DNA from: Mesotaenium endlicherianum
Taxonomy: Eukaryota > Streptophyta > Zygnematophyceae > Zygnematales > Mesotaeniaceae
Length of the DNA stretch: 64,000 nucleotides
Reading direction: 5' to 3'
Assembly (NCBI GenBank): GCA_009602735.1
Contig: WELA01004964.1
Span: forward strand, 29,516 to 93,515
Shown: one piece after another, positions 15,957 through 28,164 of the stretch
Position numbering within the stretch: position 1 is the stretch's first letter
Layout of the letters: each line of letters starts with the position of its first letter
Position numbers and translations under genes: made by a program
Notes under the pieces: model-generated
What the model was told of the DNA's origin: nothing
Seen by the model: the letters and a program-made list of their open reading frames with translations, nothing else
The model's database searches: none

Positions 15957-18900
15957 GCACACACACACACACACAAACACACACACAAACACACACATGC
16001 ACACGCCCACGCACGCACACGCACATGGCACAGGTTTATATCATGCACGCGCGCATGCACAAGCCAAGGGTGCAGGGTGTGCACGCACACGCATGCACGC
16101 AGTAGACGAGCACCCGTACACAATGTGCACATGCACATGCTCATGCAAGCACCGTCAGGAACGCGCTCACGCACAGACACCTGGTACATGGTACATGGTA
16201 CATGGTGTATGCCACACAAATTCACGCAAGTGAGAAAGGCGCCCTGGTGACGGCCTTGGCAAAAGGACAGCGCGTCCTTGCAAGCACTACAATTTTCATC
16301 TTCTGATTTCTGACCCTCCAACAAAAGCAAACCCCACATTAGCAGATTACGCAGACGGGGCACGCAAGCTCCCCTTCATTTGGTTCATAGAGATGGTTGT
16401 GCGCTACTCGCGTGCATTCATGCGCTAATTGGGCAGAATGCCATATGGCGGCAGAGGGGCTGCACGTGGGAATGCGCGAACACAGAGAGGGGGGGGGAGG
16501 GGGGGGGCAGGCGGCAGCAGCTTACAGGCGTGCGTGTCGGCCACCACGAAGCGGGCACCTGGCAGCTCCACCTTGTAGTACATGGTGGTGCCGGGCCCCA
16601 CCCGCCAGTTGTCAATGTTGCCTCCAAACCTGCATCATGCCGTCCCTCACCGCCCCCCAACCACCCACGCAGCAAGCCCGTCGCTTAGTTCACGCGAGCA
16701 CCCTCCGCTCTTTCCCCGCTGCTTCCAAAATTCGCCAGGCTCCCGCCCAAGCCCTGGCTTTCATGGGGGGGGACCACCAGAGGGGGAGTGCTCCTCCTTT
16801 GGCCCTATGCATGGGCGGGACCACGCTCCACAGGTGCGCGCAAATCGGGTAAGAGAGCAGGATGACGTCTGACAGGCGTGGGGACTGGGATCTTCAGATA
16901 TTAGGAACTTGAACTTCCCGCTGTGACTTCTGAGCTCTATACAAAGAGTTGTGAATTGGGTGGTTGTGGAAGCAGTAGCGCCGTGGTCTTCCTGGCCGGC
17001 TGGACTCTGGAGAAGACCTTGTTGGCTCACAGCCGCGTTCGAACGGTGCCCTGCTTCTCCGTTGGGCTGCCGGCTGGCAGCCAGTCACAGCGCCAGCAGA
17101 GTACGATGAGCGTGCCGAGGGATAGGTGCAGCCCAAGGGCAAGAAGGAAGAAGCTGGGGATATGGAAGATTACTTGAGAGGGGGCGAGGGACATAGCCTA
17201 GCTGGCAGCCTGACGGCGACTCACTTGCTGGGAGGAATGGTGTTGCAGCCCTCGGTGCCAGCTGGCGCCCCGTTCAGGAACTTCTGCCCGTTGGCCGGCA
17301 TCACAGCTGGCGGCGGTCATGGGCACCCGATAAAATTTTAGAACACGTTGCCCGCCCAGACGCGCGCGCACGCATGCACGCACCCAAACAAACAATTGAG
17401 ACTGGGTTAGGTTCATGACACCTGCACCATCCGGCTGACTGGCGAACATACTAGCAATCTGGTCGGGCCAATCAGACCTCTGTAAGTCAGGGTCCTCAAA
17501 GAAACCCCAGCCCAATGCCGTGCTTGTCTTGGCCCCTTTCCTTCATCTTATCAAGCAGAGTCAACGGCAATGGGAGCAAAGGCTCACAAACATGCGAGTG
17601 GGATTGACGGCGACAGCAGGGGAAGGGGATGAAGGGAGAGAAGGAGGGGCAGGAGCAACCTGCGGGAACAGGAGCAGGTACAGCAGGGGCAGGGGCAGGG
17701 GCGGGATGAGAGCAGGGGGGGTACCCATGATGCCCAGGTGGGGGCGCAGGGGCACGCGGAAGTCAAGCGTGGCGTTGGTGTATGTGATCTTGCTCTGCTC
17801 GGGGCCCAGCAGCGTCTTCATGTTACGTCCGTACGTCACTTTCTTGTTCGTCCCCCCTGCCAACCGCCCCGTCCCCGCCCCGTCCAGGTTCGACGACCCG
17901 TTTGTCGTCCTGCGTCAGCTCCAGCTAGCCTCCGGGCAGCAGCAATGATTGCACATGTTGGTGGGCGCGAAGGCAAGCAAGCACGCCCCCAAGCACGCGA
18001 GCAAGAGAGCAAGCATGCATACAAGCATGCGAGAAAGGGGGCAGGCGCACGTGCATGCAAGAGCGTGCGCAGGCTCTTGGCATCTCAGCGTATCGGAAGA
18101 TCAGCAGTTCTCCCGCTTCTGCAAGGGACTATGGCCAGCTTTGCCTGTTCTAATGAACTCCACTTTGCTTTCTCTGGCCCACAAGAGGGGCCAGAGACTC
18201 GCAGGCGTACCAGCAGACTGGCTCACTGCCAGACGGGCAGACAGCCGGCAAATGGTCAGAAAGACAGGCAGACAGACAGACAGCAAGGCCGCGGGCTTTT
18301 TTTCTGCTGAAAAGACTCACTCTTAAGCTCAGAGCTCAGCAGCAGCAGCAGCAGCAGGAGGAGGAGGAGAAGCAGGAGGAGCAAGAGGAGAAATAGGAGC
18401 AGCAGGAGAGAGCGATTGAGAGAGTTTATAACGGGAGAGCCAGGGGGAGGGAGATGGGGAAGGCAGCAGGGACGCCAGGTGGGGTCTGAATTGCGAGCGG
18501 CACGCACCCACGTCATACGCGTGCGGCGCCACCACACCGATGGGCTGATCATCCGCTGCCGTCACGAAGCCGCCCCGTGTCAGGATCGTGGGCTGCTTGT
18601 ACTGCACACGGGGCCAGGTTGCCACGTCATTGCATCACCACGTCATAGTGTCAGTGCGTCAGCGTCGTGTGAGTGCCACATCTGATTGTCATCACATCAT
18701 GGGTCATCGTGCCAGCGCGCCCGAAAGCATCGTCACTAGGTGGTGGAGTGGGCAAAGGTTGCGGGGGAAGGGAGGGAAGCCCACAAAGGCGTGGGAAGGA
18801 CTGTTAACTGCCTGATTGAAGAATATGGTGATGCATGACACGTGTGAGAGCTGCAGTGACCACAAGATGCGTGCAGACGATAGGAGTGGAGGGAGTAGAT

Positions 18901-21599
18901 CAAATGTCGTGCGGAGCGCGGGGAAAGGGATGACTGCGACGACAAAACCATAAAATACGAAAAGAAATAAGGACACCGTACACATGCACGCGCACGCAAT
19001 TGCGCAACACATACACGCAAGCACAAGCTCTCTCCCGCTGCAAGAGCACGTCGTTGCATCCAGATTGTAGAGTGATTTCTGGAGGCATGCGCGCGTGCGT
19101 GCGTGCGCGTGCGCCCGGGTACCAACCTGGTAGATGGGCTGCCCATAGTACTCCTTGTCCGACTTATCGTATACGATCTCGTACATGGTGATGGTGGCCG
19201 GCTCCGCCTGCGTGAAGGGCTTGCCATCGGCGTGCCCTCCGCTCGTGAAGTGGTACCTGTCACGCCGAGGATCGAGAATTGGGGGGGAGGGGGAGGGGGA
19301 GNGTTCTCTAATCATTGTGGCGTGGGAGTTCCGACTGGACTTGCACAGTGCGGGAGTGTTCATGTTGAGAAAAGGGAACACGTGCACGCGCACTTGCAGG
19401 CACACAGGCACACAGGTACACAGGCACGCGCACGCGTGCGCACGCATATGCACACGCACACGCAGGCACACGCACACACTTCCACTTACACTTGCACCGC
19501 TTCCGCATGGACACGCACAAGCCAGAAAAAGAAGTCACAGTCCATTCAACAGCAGGGTGACAGGCGCCGCTGAGGGCGGTAAGCTGCGAGGGGAGGGCAC
19601 AGTGGGAAGGGGAGGGGGAAGGAAGAGAGGAAAGGGAGGAGGGGAGAGGGGAGATGGAAGGGGGGGGAGGTTCAGGAGGAGTGGGAGAAGTGGGAAGGGG
19701 GGAGGGAGAGCGATGACGGCGGCAAGGGGGGGTACCCAAAGGGGGCCATGACGTTGCAGCCGTACGTCTTCCCCGTGCTCGGGTTCTTGCGGGGCACTAT
19801 CGTCTTGATCTCCACCTGCCAGCTCAGCAAAGACGCACTCGCACACGCACACGCACACGTGTACGCGCATCCACCCACACCTCAGCAGCGCACGAAACGA
19901 GTGTGGTTGCCAGCAGACGAAGTGCACTGTGTGATGCTAGCAGAGAGGGCTAGCAGCATAGGAGAAGGCGACGGAGCGGCGGCAGCAGCAGCAGCAGCAG
20001 CAACCACTACGAGGGGAGCAGGGGCTCTTGAGGACCAGAAGCAGCCCAGCTCTAAGAGGAGCCTCGTTGCACGTGCCACATGGCAGCAGCAGAAAGCTCA
20101 GACCAAACAGAGACATCACACTTGACAGCTCACCTCAGCTCAGCCTCCGGCAAACAACTGCTCTCCTTCATACCTCCAAATATTATATGCATGTAGACAT
20201 CAAATCGGGGCCATGTGCTCGGTGCGCACGCTCCATTCAGGGCTCCTGGGGGCATGCATGCATCATTGCCAGCTGGCGCTCTGTGCATTCAAAATGAAAA
20301 AAATGCAGCAAGCACGAGCACATGCATACGAATATGCATGCACACCACCCCACTCACGCGCAAACACAGGTGCGTGCACACACACGCGCGCGCGCACATA
20401 CACACACGCACGCAAAGAGAAATTTGTACGCACACGCACACATATGCGCACGCAAACGGGCACACGCACACGCACGCGCACGCGCACACGCACACGCACA
20501 CACACACACACATACTCATATACTTGTATGCTGATTGCACACACCTGGAGAACGTCGCCAGGCTCTGCGCCGCACACTTCGATAGGGCCCGTCACGATGT
20601 GGGGACCGCTGTCGGCGTACTGCGGCGACGCCTTGCTGGCATAGCTGGCGCCCTTCTTCCACTCGTACACCGACTCCACCCCTGGGTCACCCTGCGCTTG
20701 CCAGGTGGCAGGTGACAAGAAAGAGCACACATCACACAATTACACACATACACACCCACACGCATATGCACATATTGCATGAATATTACGTAGTTGCGCA
20801 TGGGTACCAAACACTTACTTACATGCAACAGAGAGTACAACACAGTAAAAAACACACTACGTCAATGTATACAATCATACAAAGCATAGACGGAGTGCCA
20901 ACTTCTATGTGAGACATGTGGGCACGCACGCACTTATGCCCACCCACTTTGATCATCTTGGAGTAGTCGCCCCCAGCAGTGTGCGTGAGCACTTCGATGG
21001 TGATGGTGTCGCCGCTGTGCACCTGCCCCACGAACGGCGCGTCCAGGTCATAATAGCCCCACTTCACGGTGTCCCTGCCAGAAATAACAAGTAAAAAAAG
21101 ATTTTTTTTAATTTTTTAAAGAATGTAAATTCAGTGCATGTCACAATAGCCCCATTTCACCAAGTCCCTGCCACAAATAATAAAGCAGTCCCGTTCCTAG
21201 GAGCCCCCCACTTCACAATATTGCTGCCCAAGATGCAAAATATCATAAGAAGAAAAACTTGTCACAGGAAAGTTAGTATGGGCCGCAGTAGCCCCATGTC
21301 ACGGTGTTCTTCCAGAAATATTGATACTACGTTCAAGGAAAACTCAGTGCAGGTCGTCTCCGCACTTCGTACTATTCCTTCCAAATGCATACAAGTCCAG
21401 ATAAAAATTATTGTGTCATAAAATTACATTGCATCTTACAAAATGGATGACAGGAGATGATTGTCAAGCTCCCTTAAGAATGATGCACTCACACTTACAC
21501 ATGTGCACTCACACGCACACACAAACACACGCACACAGTAATTACACCCCCCCCCCCCAAAAAAGAAGAAGAAGAAACAACACATGCACTTTTACCCAT

Positions 21600-21638
<39 letters not shown>

Positions 21639-21888
21639 GATAGACCCATCCATTACTATTCCGTTCACGCGAAGCCTCCATAAAATTCTGAAGCAAGTAA
21701 GCGCCATGCGTGTGCTTAATATAATCAATGAGTGGCAATCTCTGAACTCACTTGTTGGCCTCCAGGTATTTGGTGCTGGGGTACTTGCAGCCCCTGTAGA
21801 CTGCCTCGCTCAGAGGGGCGCCCAGCAGCAGGAGGACGGCGGCAAGAAGGAGGAGGCGTTGCCATGAGACAAGTTTCTGTGGAGCCAT
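13646..21888 (-). CDS. secreted acetamidase/formamidase family protein (13 exons, 522 aa)
   Basis: Thirteen minus-strand exons form one open frame (1569 nt): 21888-21752, 21074-20948, 20691-20545, 19815-19736, 19256-19127, 18601-18508, 17856-17725, 17306-17225, 16629-16526, 15906-15827, 15369-15313, 14483-14265 and 13825-13646 (TAG). The protein starts with a Lys residue and a Leu/Ala-rich core (about residues 11-28), a typical signal peptide. FmdA/AmdA family motifs follow in order: [113 protein letters not shown]. The family hydrolyses formamide or short amides to acid plus ammonia, and length is as usual for it. Potential N-glycosylation sites NAT and NQT fit secretion or the endomembrane route. 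Some donors are weak (GTACCC after exons 4 and 7; GTTGGT after exon 5), so those boundaries are less certain. Confidence 0.9.
14630..14755. repeat. ~65-bp tandem duplication in an amidase intron
   Basis: Two copies share the block gcaagagcttgagcattg followed by cagtgcagaaggtg, each preceded by accgacgtg. They lie between exons 11 and 12 of the amidase gene. Confidence 0.8.
15916..16022. repeat. CA/CG-rich microsatellite
   Basis: Imperfect (CA)n with CG and AAAC interruptions, starting about 10 bases upstream of the exon 10 acceptor of the minus-strand amidase gene. Read on the gene strand it is (GT)n close to a 3' splice site. Confidence 0.95.
18335..18410. repeat. CAG/AGG triplet-rich tract
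   Basis: A (CAG)n run turns into AGG/GAG repeats within the intron between exons 6 and 7 of the amidase gene. Confidence 0.85.
19376..19490. repeat. CA/CG-rich microsatellite
   Basis: Imperfect CA/CACG/CAGG repeat in the intron between exons 4 and 5 of the amidase gene. Confidence 0.9.
20340..20515. repeat. CA/CG-rich microsatellite
   Basis: Long imperfect CA/CG alternation in the intron after exon 3 of the amidase gene, ending about 30 bases from the exon 3 donor. It generates spurious His/Thr-rich or Cys/Val-rich open frames. Confidence 0.95.
21135..21325 (-). repeat. three degenerate copies of the intron 1/exon 2 junction of the amidase gene
   Basis: The real junction (21092-21048, minus strand) reads a TTTCTGGCAG acceptor followed by the start of exon 2, encoding KWGYYD. 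Three diverged copies lie upstream in intron 1: about 21183-21142, 21230-21198 and 21320-21280. Each retains part of the acceptor-like block and a GTGAAGTGGGGCT-like block. The copy at 21142-21183 still has an intact GTGGCAG/G acceptor. Confidence 0.75.
21490..21634. repeat. CA microsatellite with C-run and A-rich spacer
   Basis: Two (CA)n blocks (about 21490-21535 and 21598-21634) flank a poly-C/poly-A tract in intron 1 of the amidase gene. Confidence 0.95.
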
Positions 21889-23906
21889 GGGGCGCGTGTA
21901 TATAAATGTTAATACTATACGCGTTTGTAAATATGCTTACTATGCGTGAATGTATGTACTTTATACTATATGCTATGTACTATATGCAATATAGGTTACT
22001 TTATGCTATATACGATATACGATATATTATACACAATTAAAATGCATGTGTATACTGTACATATGTGCCTTAGTACGAGTGCATAGATTGCACCCCCGTG
22101 TAGCCTGTCTAGCAATTAATGAACGTCGATTTCCGTCCACTATCTATAGTAGATTATAGTATAGAGAGGCAACTTCTATTGATATATACGTTTTCAGCTT
22201 TGATCAACTGCTGGTGCTATTATGCATTCATCAAGGTGCGCCTTGAACCTTCCTCCCTCTCCCAGGACCTGCCATCATCATTCAGTGTGCGAATCCACCA
22301 CAAGTGTTCACCGCCCAACCACACATCAGATTGGCTTGAGTCACAAAAGCCTGGATGATCAGGACACCAGCTGCGAGGGCTTGGATAGAGAGGCGATAAG
22401 ATGAGCTGTATATGTAGCACGTCACTTTGAATAAATAGAGTACACAGTCGAGCGAAGAAGGATTTAAAATCTGACAACTAGGCAAATCATGAATCAGCCA
22501 ATTGGATAGATGCAAGTTTCCACGTGAAGCTAGGCTGCTAGCTTCAAACGCAATCCTCCATTCAGTACGTCAGCTAGACGAGTATCGATAAAATACTGCT
22601 TACAGGTGAGCGAGGACCACTTGAGTGGTTCATAGAAAGCTTGCACTTGAAAGCAACGGAACATTTAGAAACTCTCAATATAATTCCTGAAACAAAACTT
22701 CCTTCGCATACAATGTAGTCGTCACTGATGTGAATTGATGGAGGCATTTCAATGGCCGAGCACGAGGACATCAGTATCATACCTTCTCGTCGCGCAATCT
22801 CCAAGTGGGCTATGTTGTTGAAGGGAAATCAACCGTGGAGCTGAAGGTATCGATGAGCAATATTGGACGCTTTCCGATTCTCCTGGTTTACTCAGGCAAC
22901 CATCACTTCGATTTCTTCCGACTCAGTGGCTACAGCCAGCTCTGCGATGCTCGCTCCTATGCACTAAGAATAACATTACACCCGCGCTCCTCATATATAT
23001 ACTTACTCTGAGAACGAAGACGCGACTTTCCAGTGGCTTCCTTAAGCTTGCTCCTTAAGTGGGCTCTAGCGTCAGGCAATTCCTCGGGCTGGCTTGAGCC
23101 AGTTGGCACAGGGAATGCTCAGCATTTCGTACACCTTGGTGACGGACTGTACTTGTAGTGCAATCTAGTCCAGTCGAGTCTGGATAACGGCGTGATTGCG
23201 TTATGTTCTGACATCCCGACATTCTGACATACAAATTGTGCTGCGAATTGCTATGGGGCGGAAAATTACTGAGGTTGTCTGTTGTTACGGCCAGTCATGA
23301 TTCAAAAGGTCGGCTTCCCCGGGGCTTCCCGGTTTACATAGCACCAGTACGGGCAGCCTACACCCTAATTGGATCCGCCCGTGGTCGTTTTCCGCCTCGC
23401 ATACTAGCCTAAAGTGACAGGTACACTTGACACTGGAGTCTATCTTCTGCTCCGCATACTAGCAAACACAGGCAACTTTCGCGGTGCTATTACATGTTGT
23501 CACGTGGTCCAAATGTTAACCACCATTGCCAACTCAAAATGTCTGACAGATACAGTTCCTGGCCAATTTATTGGTCATTTGTCTCAATCTGTCTGACATA
23601 TTTCACATTTATGCTGCTGCGTCTATTTGTTACAGATCTGCTTTGGGGCGTGTCAAGACCTCCCGTCCCGCTGGCGTATATTGGAGCCCGGAAGACAGGA
23701 GACTCCGGTTGTTGGGAGTCGGTAGTGGGGAGTCGGGACTCGGGAGGACTGGCTGAAGCATCCACTAAAAAATACAACGACCCCGAAATTGGCAAAATGG
23801 GGCACGGCATTTTACCCACTTGGGCAAGGAAAGTGGCGCTTGCCATTTTGTTCAATGAATGGAGGAAAATATATACGAAATTGTGGCATTTTGGCCACTT
23901 CATGCC
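21889..23906. other. amidase upstream region, no gene seen
   Basis: AT-rich sequence rich in tata/atac tracts (21895-22030) directly precedes the amidase start codon. A TTTATATA-like element on the minus strand lies only about 15-25 bases from the ATG, so the 5' end of the mRNA is unclear. The remainder has only short unsupported open frames. Its right part carries gggagtcgg-type repeats (about 23715-23750). Confidence 0.5.
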
Positions 23907-25410
23907 TGTCGCGACTGCTATCCACTTGACGGTGCCGCACGCACAGCGCAAGCCCAGGTACGGGAAGTCAGTGTTGACTCACCGACCAAAGGACCAAGTT
24001 ATCTCAGTCAGCGGTCATGTCAAAGGCGTTATCACTGTCAAAGTGGTCACGACACGTCAAACCCACACCCAGGGATGGATGGGGATTTGGACGGAGTAGT
24101 CAGCCGAAAAGCTAGGGGTATGGAACCAGCAAGTGCCCGGAAGGGTACTGATCAATTGGCTATCTAAGCCAAGTACAGCAGGGATGTTGCAGAGGCATTC
24201 TGTGCCACCTCGGCCAAGACCCTCAGGTGACTAGTCACGTCTGGAGCATTCATCCTAAACGCTGCCAGCCAGCTACATAGGTATGATTGTCAGCTGAACG
24301 GCTAAGCGGTCACGCGCAACAATCCCAAGGCATGCATGCATGCGAAATGACAACACCTAAGCTGTGTGAGAGTTGCTAGGTAAGGACGGCATGCAAGCTA
24401 AGCATTGTGACTAAGCACTGGCATTCTCGAGAGAGGATAATGTGTGGTGCCTGTGAAAGGCACGAATCCTGCCTGAAGCTGCCTCATTCTTGCTCGCATC
24501 ATTGTCAAAGGAAGCTAAAGGAGATGAAGGAGTTCCCAAGGCCATAGAAGAGCCGAGACGCCACGCTTCTGCCGACGCTGGAAGATTTCTTCCTAAGTGT
24601 ATCGTAGAATGGTTAGGCCTCAGGAGTTCCCAAGAGAGGATCTCGCTGGTGGAAAGTAGAGAGCTGCAGAATAGAATCTGTTAGGAGATTAGCGCAGATT
24701 GAGGTCAAAATCCGCAAGCGTGCGAGGGTCACTTAAAATGGTGAGTGCTGTGTTAGTCTCCAAGTTCTCAGAAGTCTCTTTTGTCGAATTGCTGATAGCA
24801 AGAGTAGTATTAACAAGTAAAGCTCTTCGTGAAGAACTGAGTGAGCCCAGCCGAGCAGTGAAGAGCTGTTAAGGCGCGGTGTTGATTGAAGAGCTCAGAC
24901 CAGGCCAGCATAGATGTGCAGTTTCAGAGTTTTGTAAGCTGTGACTTGTGGAAGTTAAGCAAAAGCCTTGAAGGGCGATTTTCTCTGAACTTGACATTGC
25001 CTGTTGAGCTGCTTAAGTGTTATTTCTGCAAACCACAAAACTTGTTCATTCTGTAAACCCTCAATTTGGGTGAAAACCTGTGTGGAAGTAAGACGCTTCT
25101 GTCCTACTGGAAGGGAAGCTGAGGATGAGATAAGTTTTCAAAAATTTATATTAAGTGTTGGTAGGGTGGAATGAGGAACTGGTTCAGCATGGGAAGCACT
25201 GAATGTGGAATGCTTCACCGCATGATGCAAGTGCAGGAAGACCTGGAATGGTTCAACTCCAGCCAGTCCGCCACCGACACATGTGTAGGGGACCATCAAC
25301 TCGGTCGATTTTTCGACGTGTAGCAACGCACCGACACGTCGACCAGGTTGAAGGCACACGTGCTGAGAAGCTACGCACGTGCCAGGGGTTCGGCGCTTTT
25401 AGGCACAACA
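23907..25410. mobile_element. solo-LTR-like repeat, family F, copy 2
   Basis: Same family and orientation as 6045-7506: starts TGTCGCGACTG, ends GGCACAACA. Flanks TGCC (23903-23906) and TACC (25411-25414) would be a 4-bp target duplication with one mutation. It has no coding capacity. Confidence 0.65.
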
Positions 25411-26468
25411 TACCATTTTAGGAACAAAATGATTTGTGTGTCCATTTGTTATATAAATGGCAGCATTGTACTAATTGCAGCATGCAATCTAATGACTACA
25501 CATGGTCATGGTGCAGCCAAACATGAACATTTTATTAATAAAAATGCGTCAAGTCTTACAAAGTGGCACTTTCATAGGCTGGAAAATGCCTCTAGTCTAT
25601 ACAAACAATAACTGCCAGGCATAACTATTGCTCATTCTCCGAAACTGCACAACACAACTCTAAGATTGAGCCACCTACGTACAACTAATCCTCACCACTA
25701 ACCTTAAAATTAAGGTCTCTTTAAACATCCTACAGGCTGCATACTTCTAAGCTATCAGCACATAATTTAGGACATAATATAGGAGCTCGCACCAAACATA
25801 AACACACACAAACAATACACACAAGCACTCGCCGGCACACACTTGCAAATGCGTGCACGAAAAAGAAAAGGTGCGCTCATATACACGCGCTAAGAGGCAC
25901 AAAAGCATCTAGAGAAGGAGGCATAGAGACGAAACAGACACACATGGGTACGCGTGAGCGCACCAGAATAAGGTGGGGGCTTGTGGAGGGAAAACAAGAT
26001 GAGGTGGCTAGAAAGGCTGAGGTGTGGGGGAGGAGGAGGGGAGCATGTTGATATTTTTCTCTCGACCTGCTACTTTAGGAACCTGCTGGGGTTCAAGAAC
26101 CTACTCCCGCATGAGACTCAATGGAGGGGGACAATCGGGCAAGGCGGGACCAAGTTAACAACTTAGCTGAAAGATAAACGGTAGTTCAATGTTTACTTAC
26201 TTTTTTTGCGTGCCTCCCCACCGCTTCTCCTCCCTCCTCCCGAAAAACGGCATGCTGGAAGGCCAGAGATAGGTTTGGACGGTTGTTTTTGGGTTGGCGG
26301 CGTGTGAGGGAGCCAGCGGGGAGGGAGAAGAGAAGGAAGGGAGCGTCGGTGGGGCAAGGGGGCAAAAGGGGGCGGGGAAGAGAGGAGGATGGGACGAGAG
26401 GGAGCAGGCAGAACGAGCGAACGAGCAAGCAGACCAAACGCTCTCACACACACATGCACGCGTGCACG

Positions 26469-26522
<54 letters not shown>

Positions 26523-26546
26523 TGCGCACACAGCACGGACACGCAC
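25411..26546. other. no gene seen; AT-rich then purine/CA-rich sequence
   Basis: 25411-25800 is AT-rich without repeats I recognise. 25800-25960 carries scattered CACA tracts. 26290-26440 is G/A-rich. A long pure (CA)n lies at about 26447-26520. Confidence 0.5.
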
Positions 26547-26655
26547 GCAAGGCAACTTTGTAGCGCAGGGAGTGGAAGTATCCCTGGAGCGGGTGCTTGC
26601 TCACCGCGTACACGACCTGCACCGGCAACGGCTTCTTCCCAGCTGCGTTGCTCAC
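26547..26655 (-). CDS. isolated exon candidate of an unidentified gene
   Basis: The minus strand shows a GGAGGCAG acceptor, then an open 109-base segment whose reading includes LPVQVVYAVSKHPLQGYF and HSLRYKV, then a TTGC/GTGCGT donor. Its composition and ordered sequence contrast with the low-complexity flanks. I do not recognise the family and could not find partner exons. Element A begins 750 bases upstream of it, so an upstream exon could lie beyond the 20-kb insertion. Confidence 0.35.
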
Positions 26656-27404
26656 CTGCCTCCTCTCACCCCCACCCTCCCCCCCTCTCGCCCCCACCTA
26701 GCCACCCAGCCAGCATGCAAGCACGCAAGCAGCCCTGCGCATGAGCAGAGGTGGGTTGCTCTCCAATGCTCTCTCGCCTTCAATCTCACCCTCTCCCTCT
26801 CCCTCTCCCTCTCCTTCTCCCTCCCCCTCCTTCCCATCTCCAGCACCCAGGCCTGCTTCCAGTCTGCCGTCCCTTCTCTTGGTCACTTTCTCCTTTTCTT
26901 GTAGCTGGATAAGCAGGCAAGCAGGACCCCTTAGGAAGGAAAGCGCTGTGATGTTATGGAAATAGGAGGAATGCAAGCAGGCAAGCGAGCAGCAGGCAGG
27001 TAGACGGGGATGGTGAGGGGCATGAAGCGGAGGGTGCCAAGAGGGCCTCAAAGGGTCCAGACTACAAGAGGCACAGCAGCACAAAGAGCATGAGGAGGAG
27101 GAGGAAGAAGAGGAGCAGGCACGGGGGATGACAACTAGCAAAAGGAAGAGGAGAAGGCCGTGAGGATGAGAGGGGGGGGGGGGGGGGNTCATGGAATTTA
27201 TTTGCTAAAAATTGGTTGCCATCTACACACTAGAATGTGTATCATCCTCTCATCAAGAAGCAACTGTGTGAAAGGGGAGGAAACGGAAGAGAAAGGTGCA
27301 TGAGATTATTTTCTAAACCTTGCTCTCACTCATCATGCCATTCTCCTCCCCTCCCGCCCCCTCCCTGCCCACTCGCCTGCAGTCTCCCACTCTCCTCAAA
27401 TGCG
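26656..27404. repeat. low-complexity C/T- and G/A-rich region with 1-base gap
   Basis: CCCTCT-type pyrimidine runs (26780-26840) and GGA/AGG runs (27080-27160) lead to a G homopolymer and an N at 27188. I see no gene. Confidence 0.7.
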
Positions 27405-27409
27405 CAATA

Positions 27410-28164
27410 TAAAAGGGGCAGAGCGCCCTAGTGAAAGCGTAGTGACTCACGAGGAAAGGAACTAGTTGCAATCATACTAAAGAGTGCAGCGACAAATCAC
27501 TAAGAAAGCTTAGGAAAATTACTCAACATTTTGAGTAGCAAGAAACTGCTCACAAATGGTGTAGGATGAAAGGCCTTGTCATTACAAACCCGTAGAAATC
27601 TACAGAAGTGAAAACTGATAAGAAATGAAGTAGTTATGTCTATTTATAGTTTTCTACGACGGCCGCTCGCCTCTAAGCGGGAGGGCCGCTTAGCAACGGA
27701 TTTTCCCAAGTGTCTGACAAATCGTCCCTTCCAGAATATTTGTGAGTAAGCCAGATCAGTCTCATTTGACGTGTCGGGCCGATTTGACGTCCACATGCAT
27801 GCATCAAAATATCTGGAATGTACTAACTTAGACGCGCTAGGCTAATCCGAAACTTCTAGGTAAATTGACCTAGTCGGCACTCCGCGTCAGCCGAACTTAC
27901 GTGAAGGTTCGAATTCACTCTAACGGGTCAGATCGCTCTACGCTGTCGATCAATCCGACGGTCGCGCTCACCGCGAATTAAGGACAGTCGTCAACCGACC
28001 TCAAAACTAATTAAACTTCGGAACTCCGTAACTCTCTCAATAATTAACCAAATTCGATGAATTTTATATCAAAATGACCACAAAAATACAATTTACACTA
28101 ATCTACAATCAAAACTTACTTTCATGAAATTGAAAAATGCACTTTATAAATCTATGACCTTACA
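27410..28164 (-). repeat. element A 3' LTR
   Basis: 755 bp, nearly identical to 46722-47476. On the plus strand it starts TAAAAGGGGCAGAGCG (G-to-A at base 2 relative to the other LTR) and ends GACCTTACA. The adjacent inner side (28165-28178) is purine-rich on the minus strand, as expected for a polypurine tract. Confidence 0.92.

Noticed and set aside
15804-16363. His/Thr-rich and Cys/Val-rich ORFs around the CA repeats (also near 20.3, 21.5, 26.4 and 63.6 kb)
   Set aside because: They are translations of (CA)n/(GT)n microsatellites within introns or intergenic DNA.
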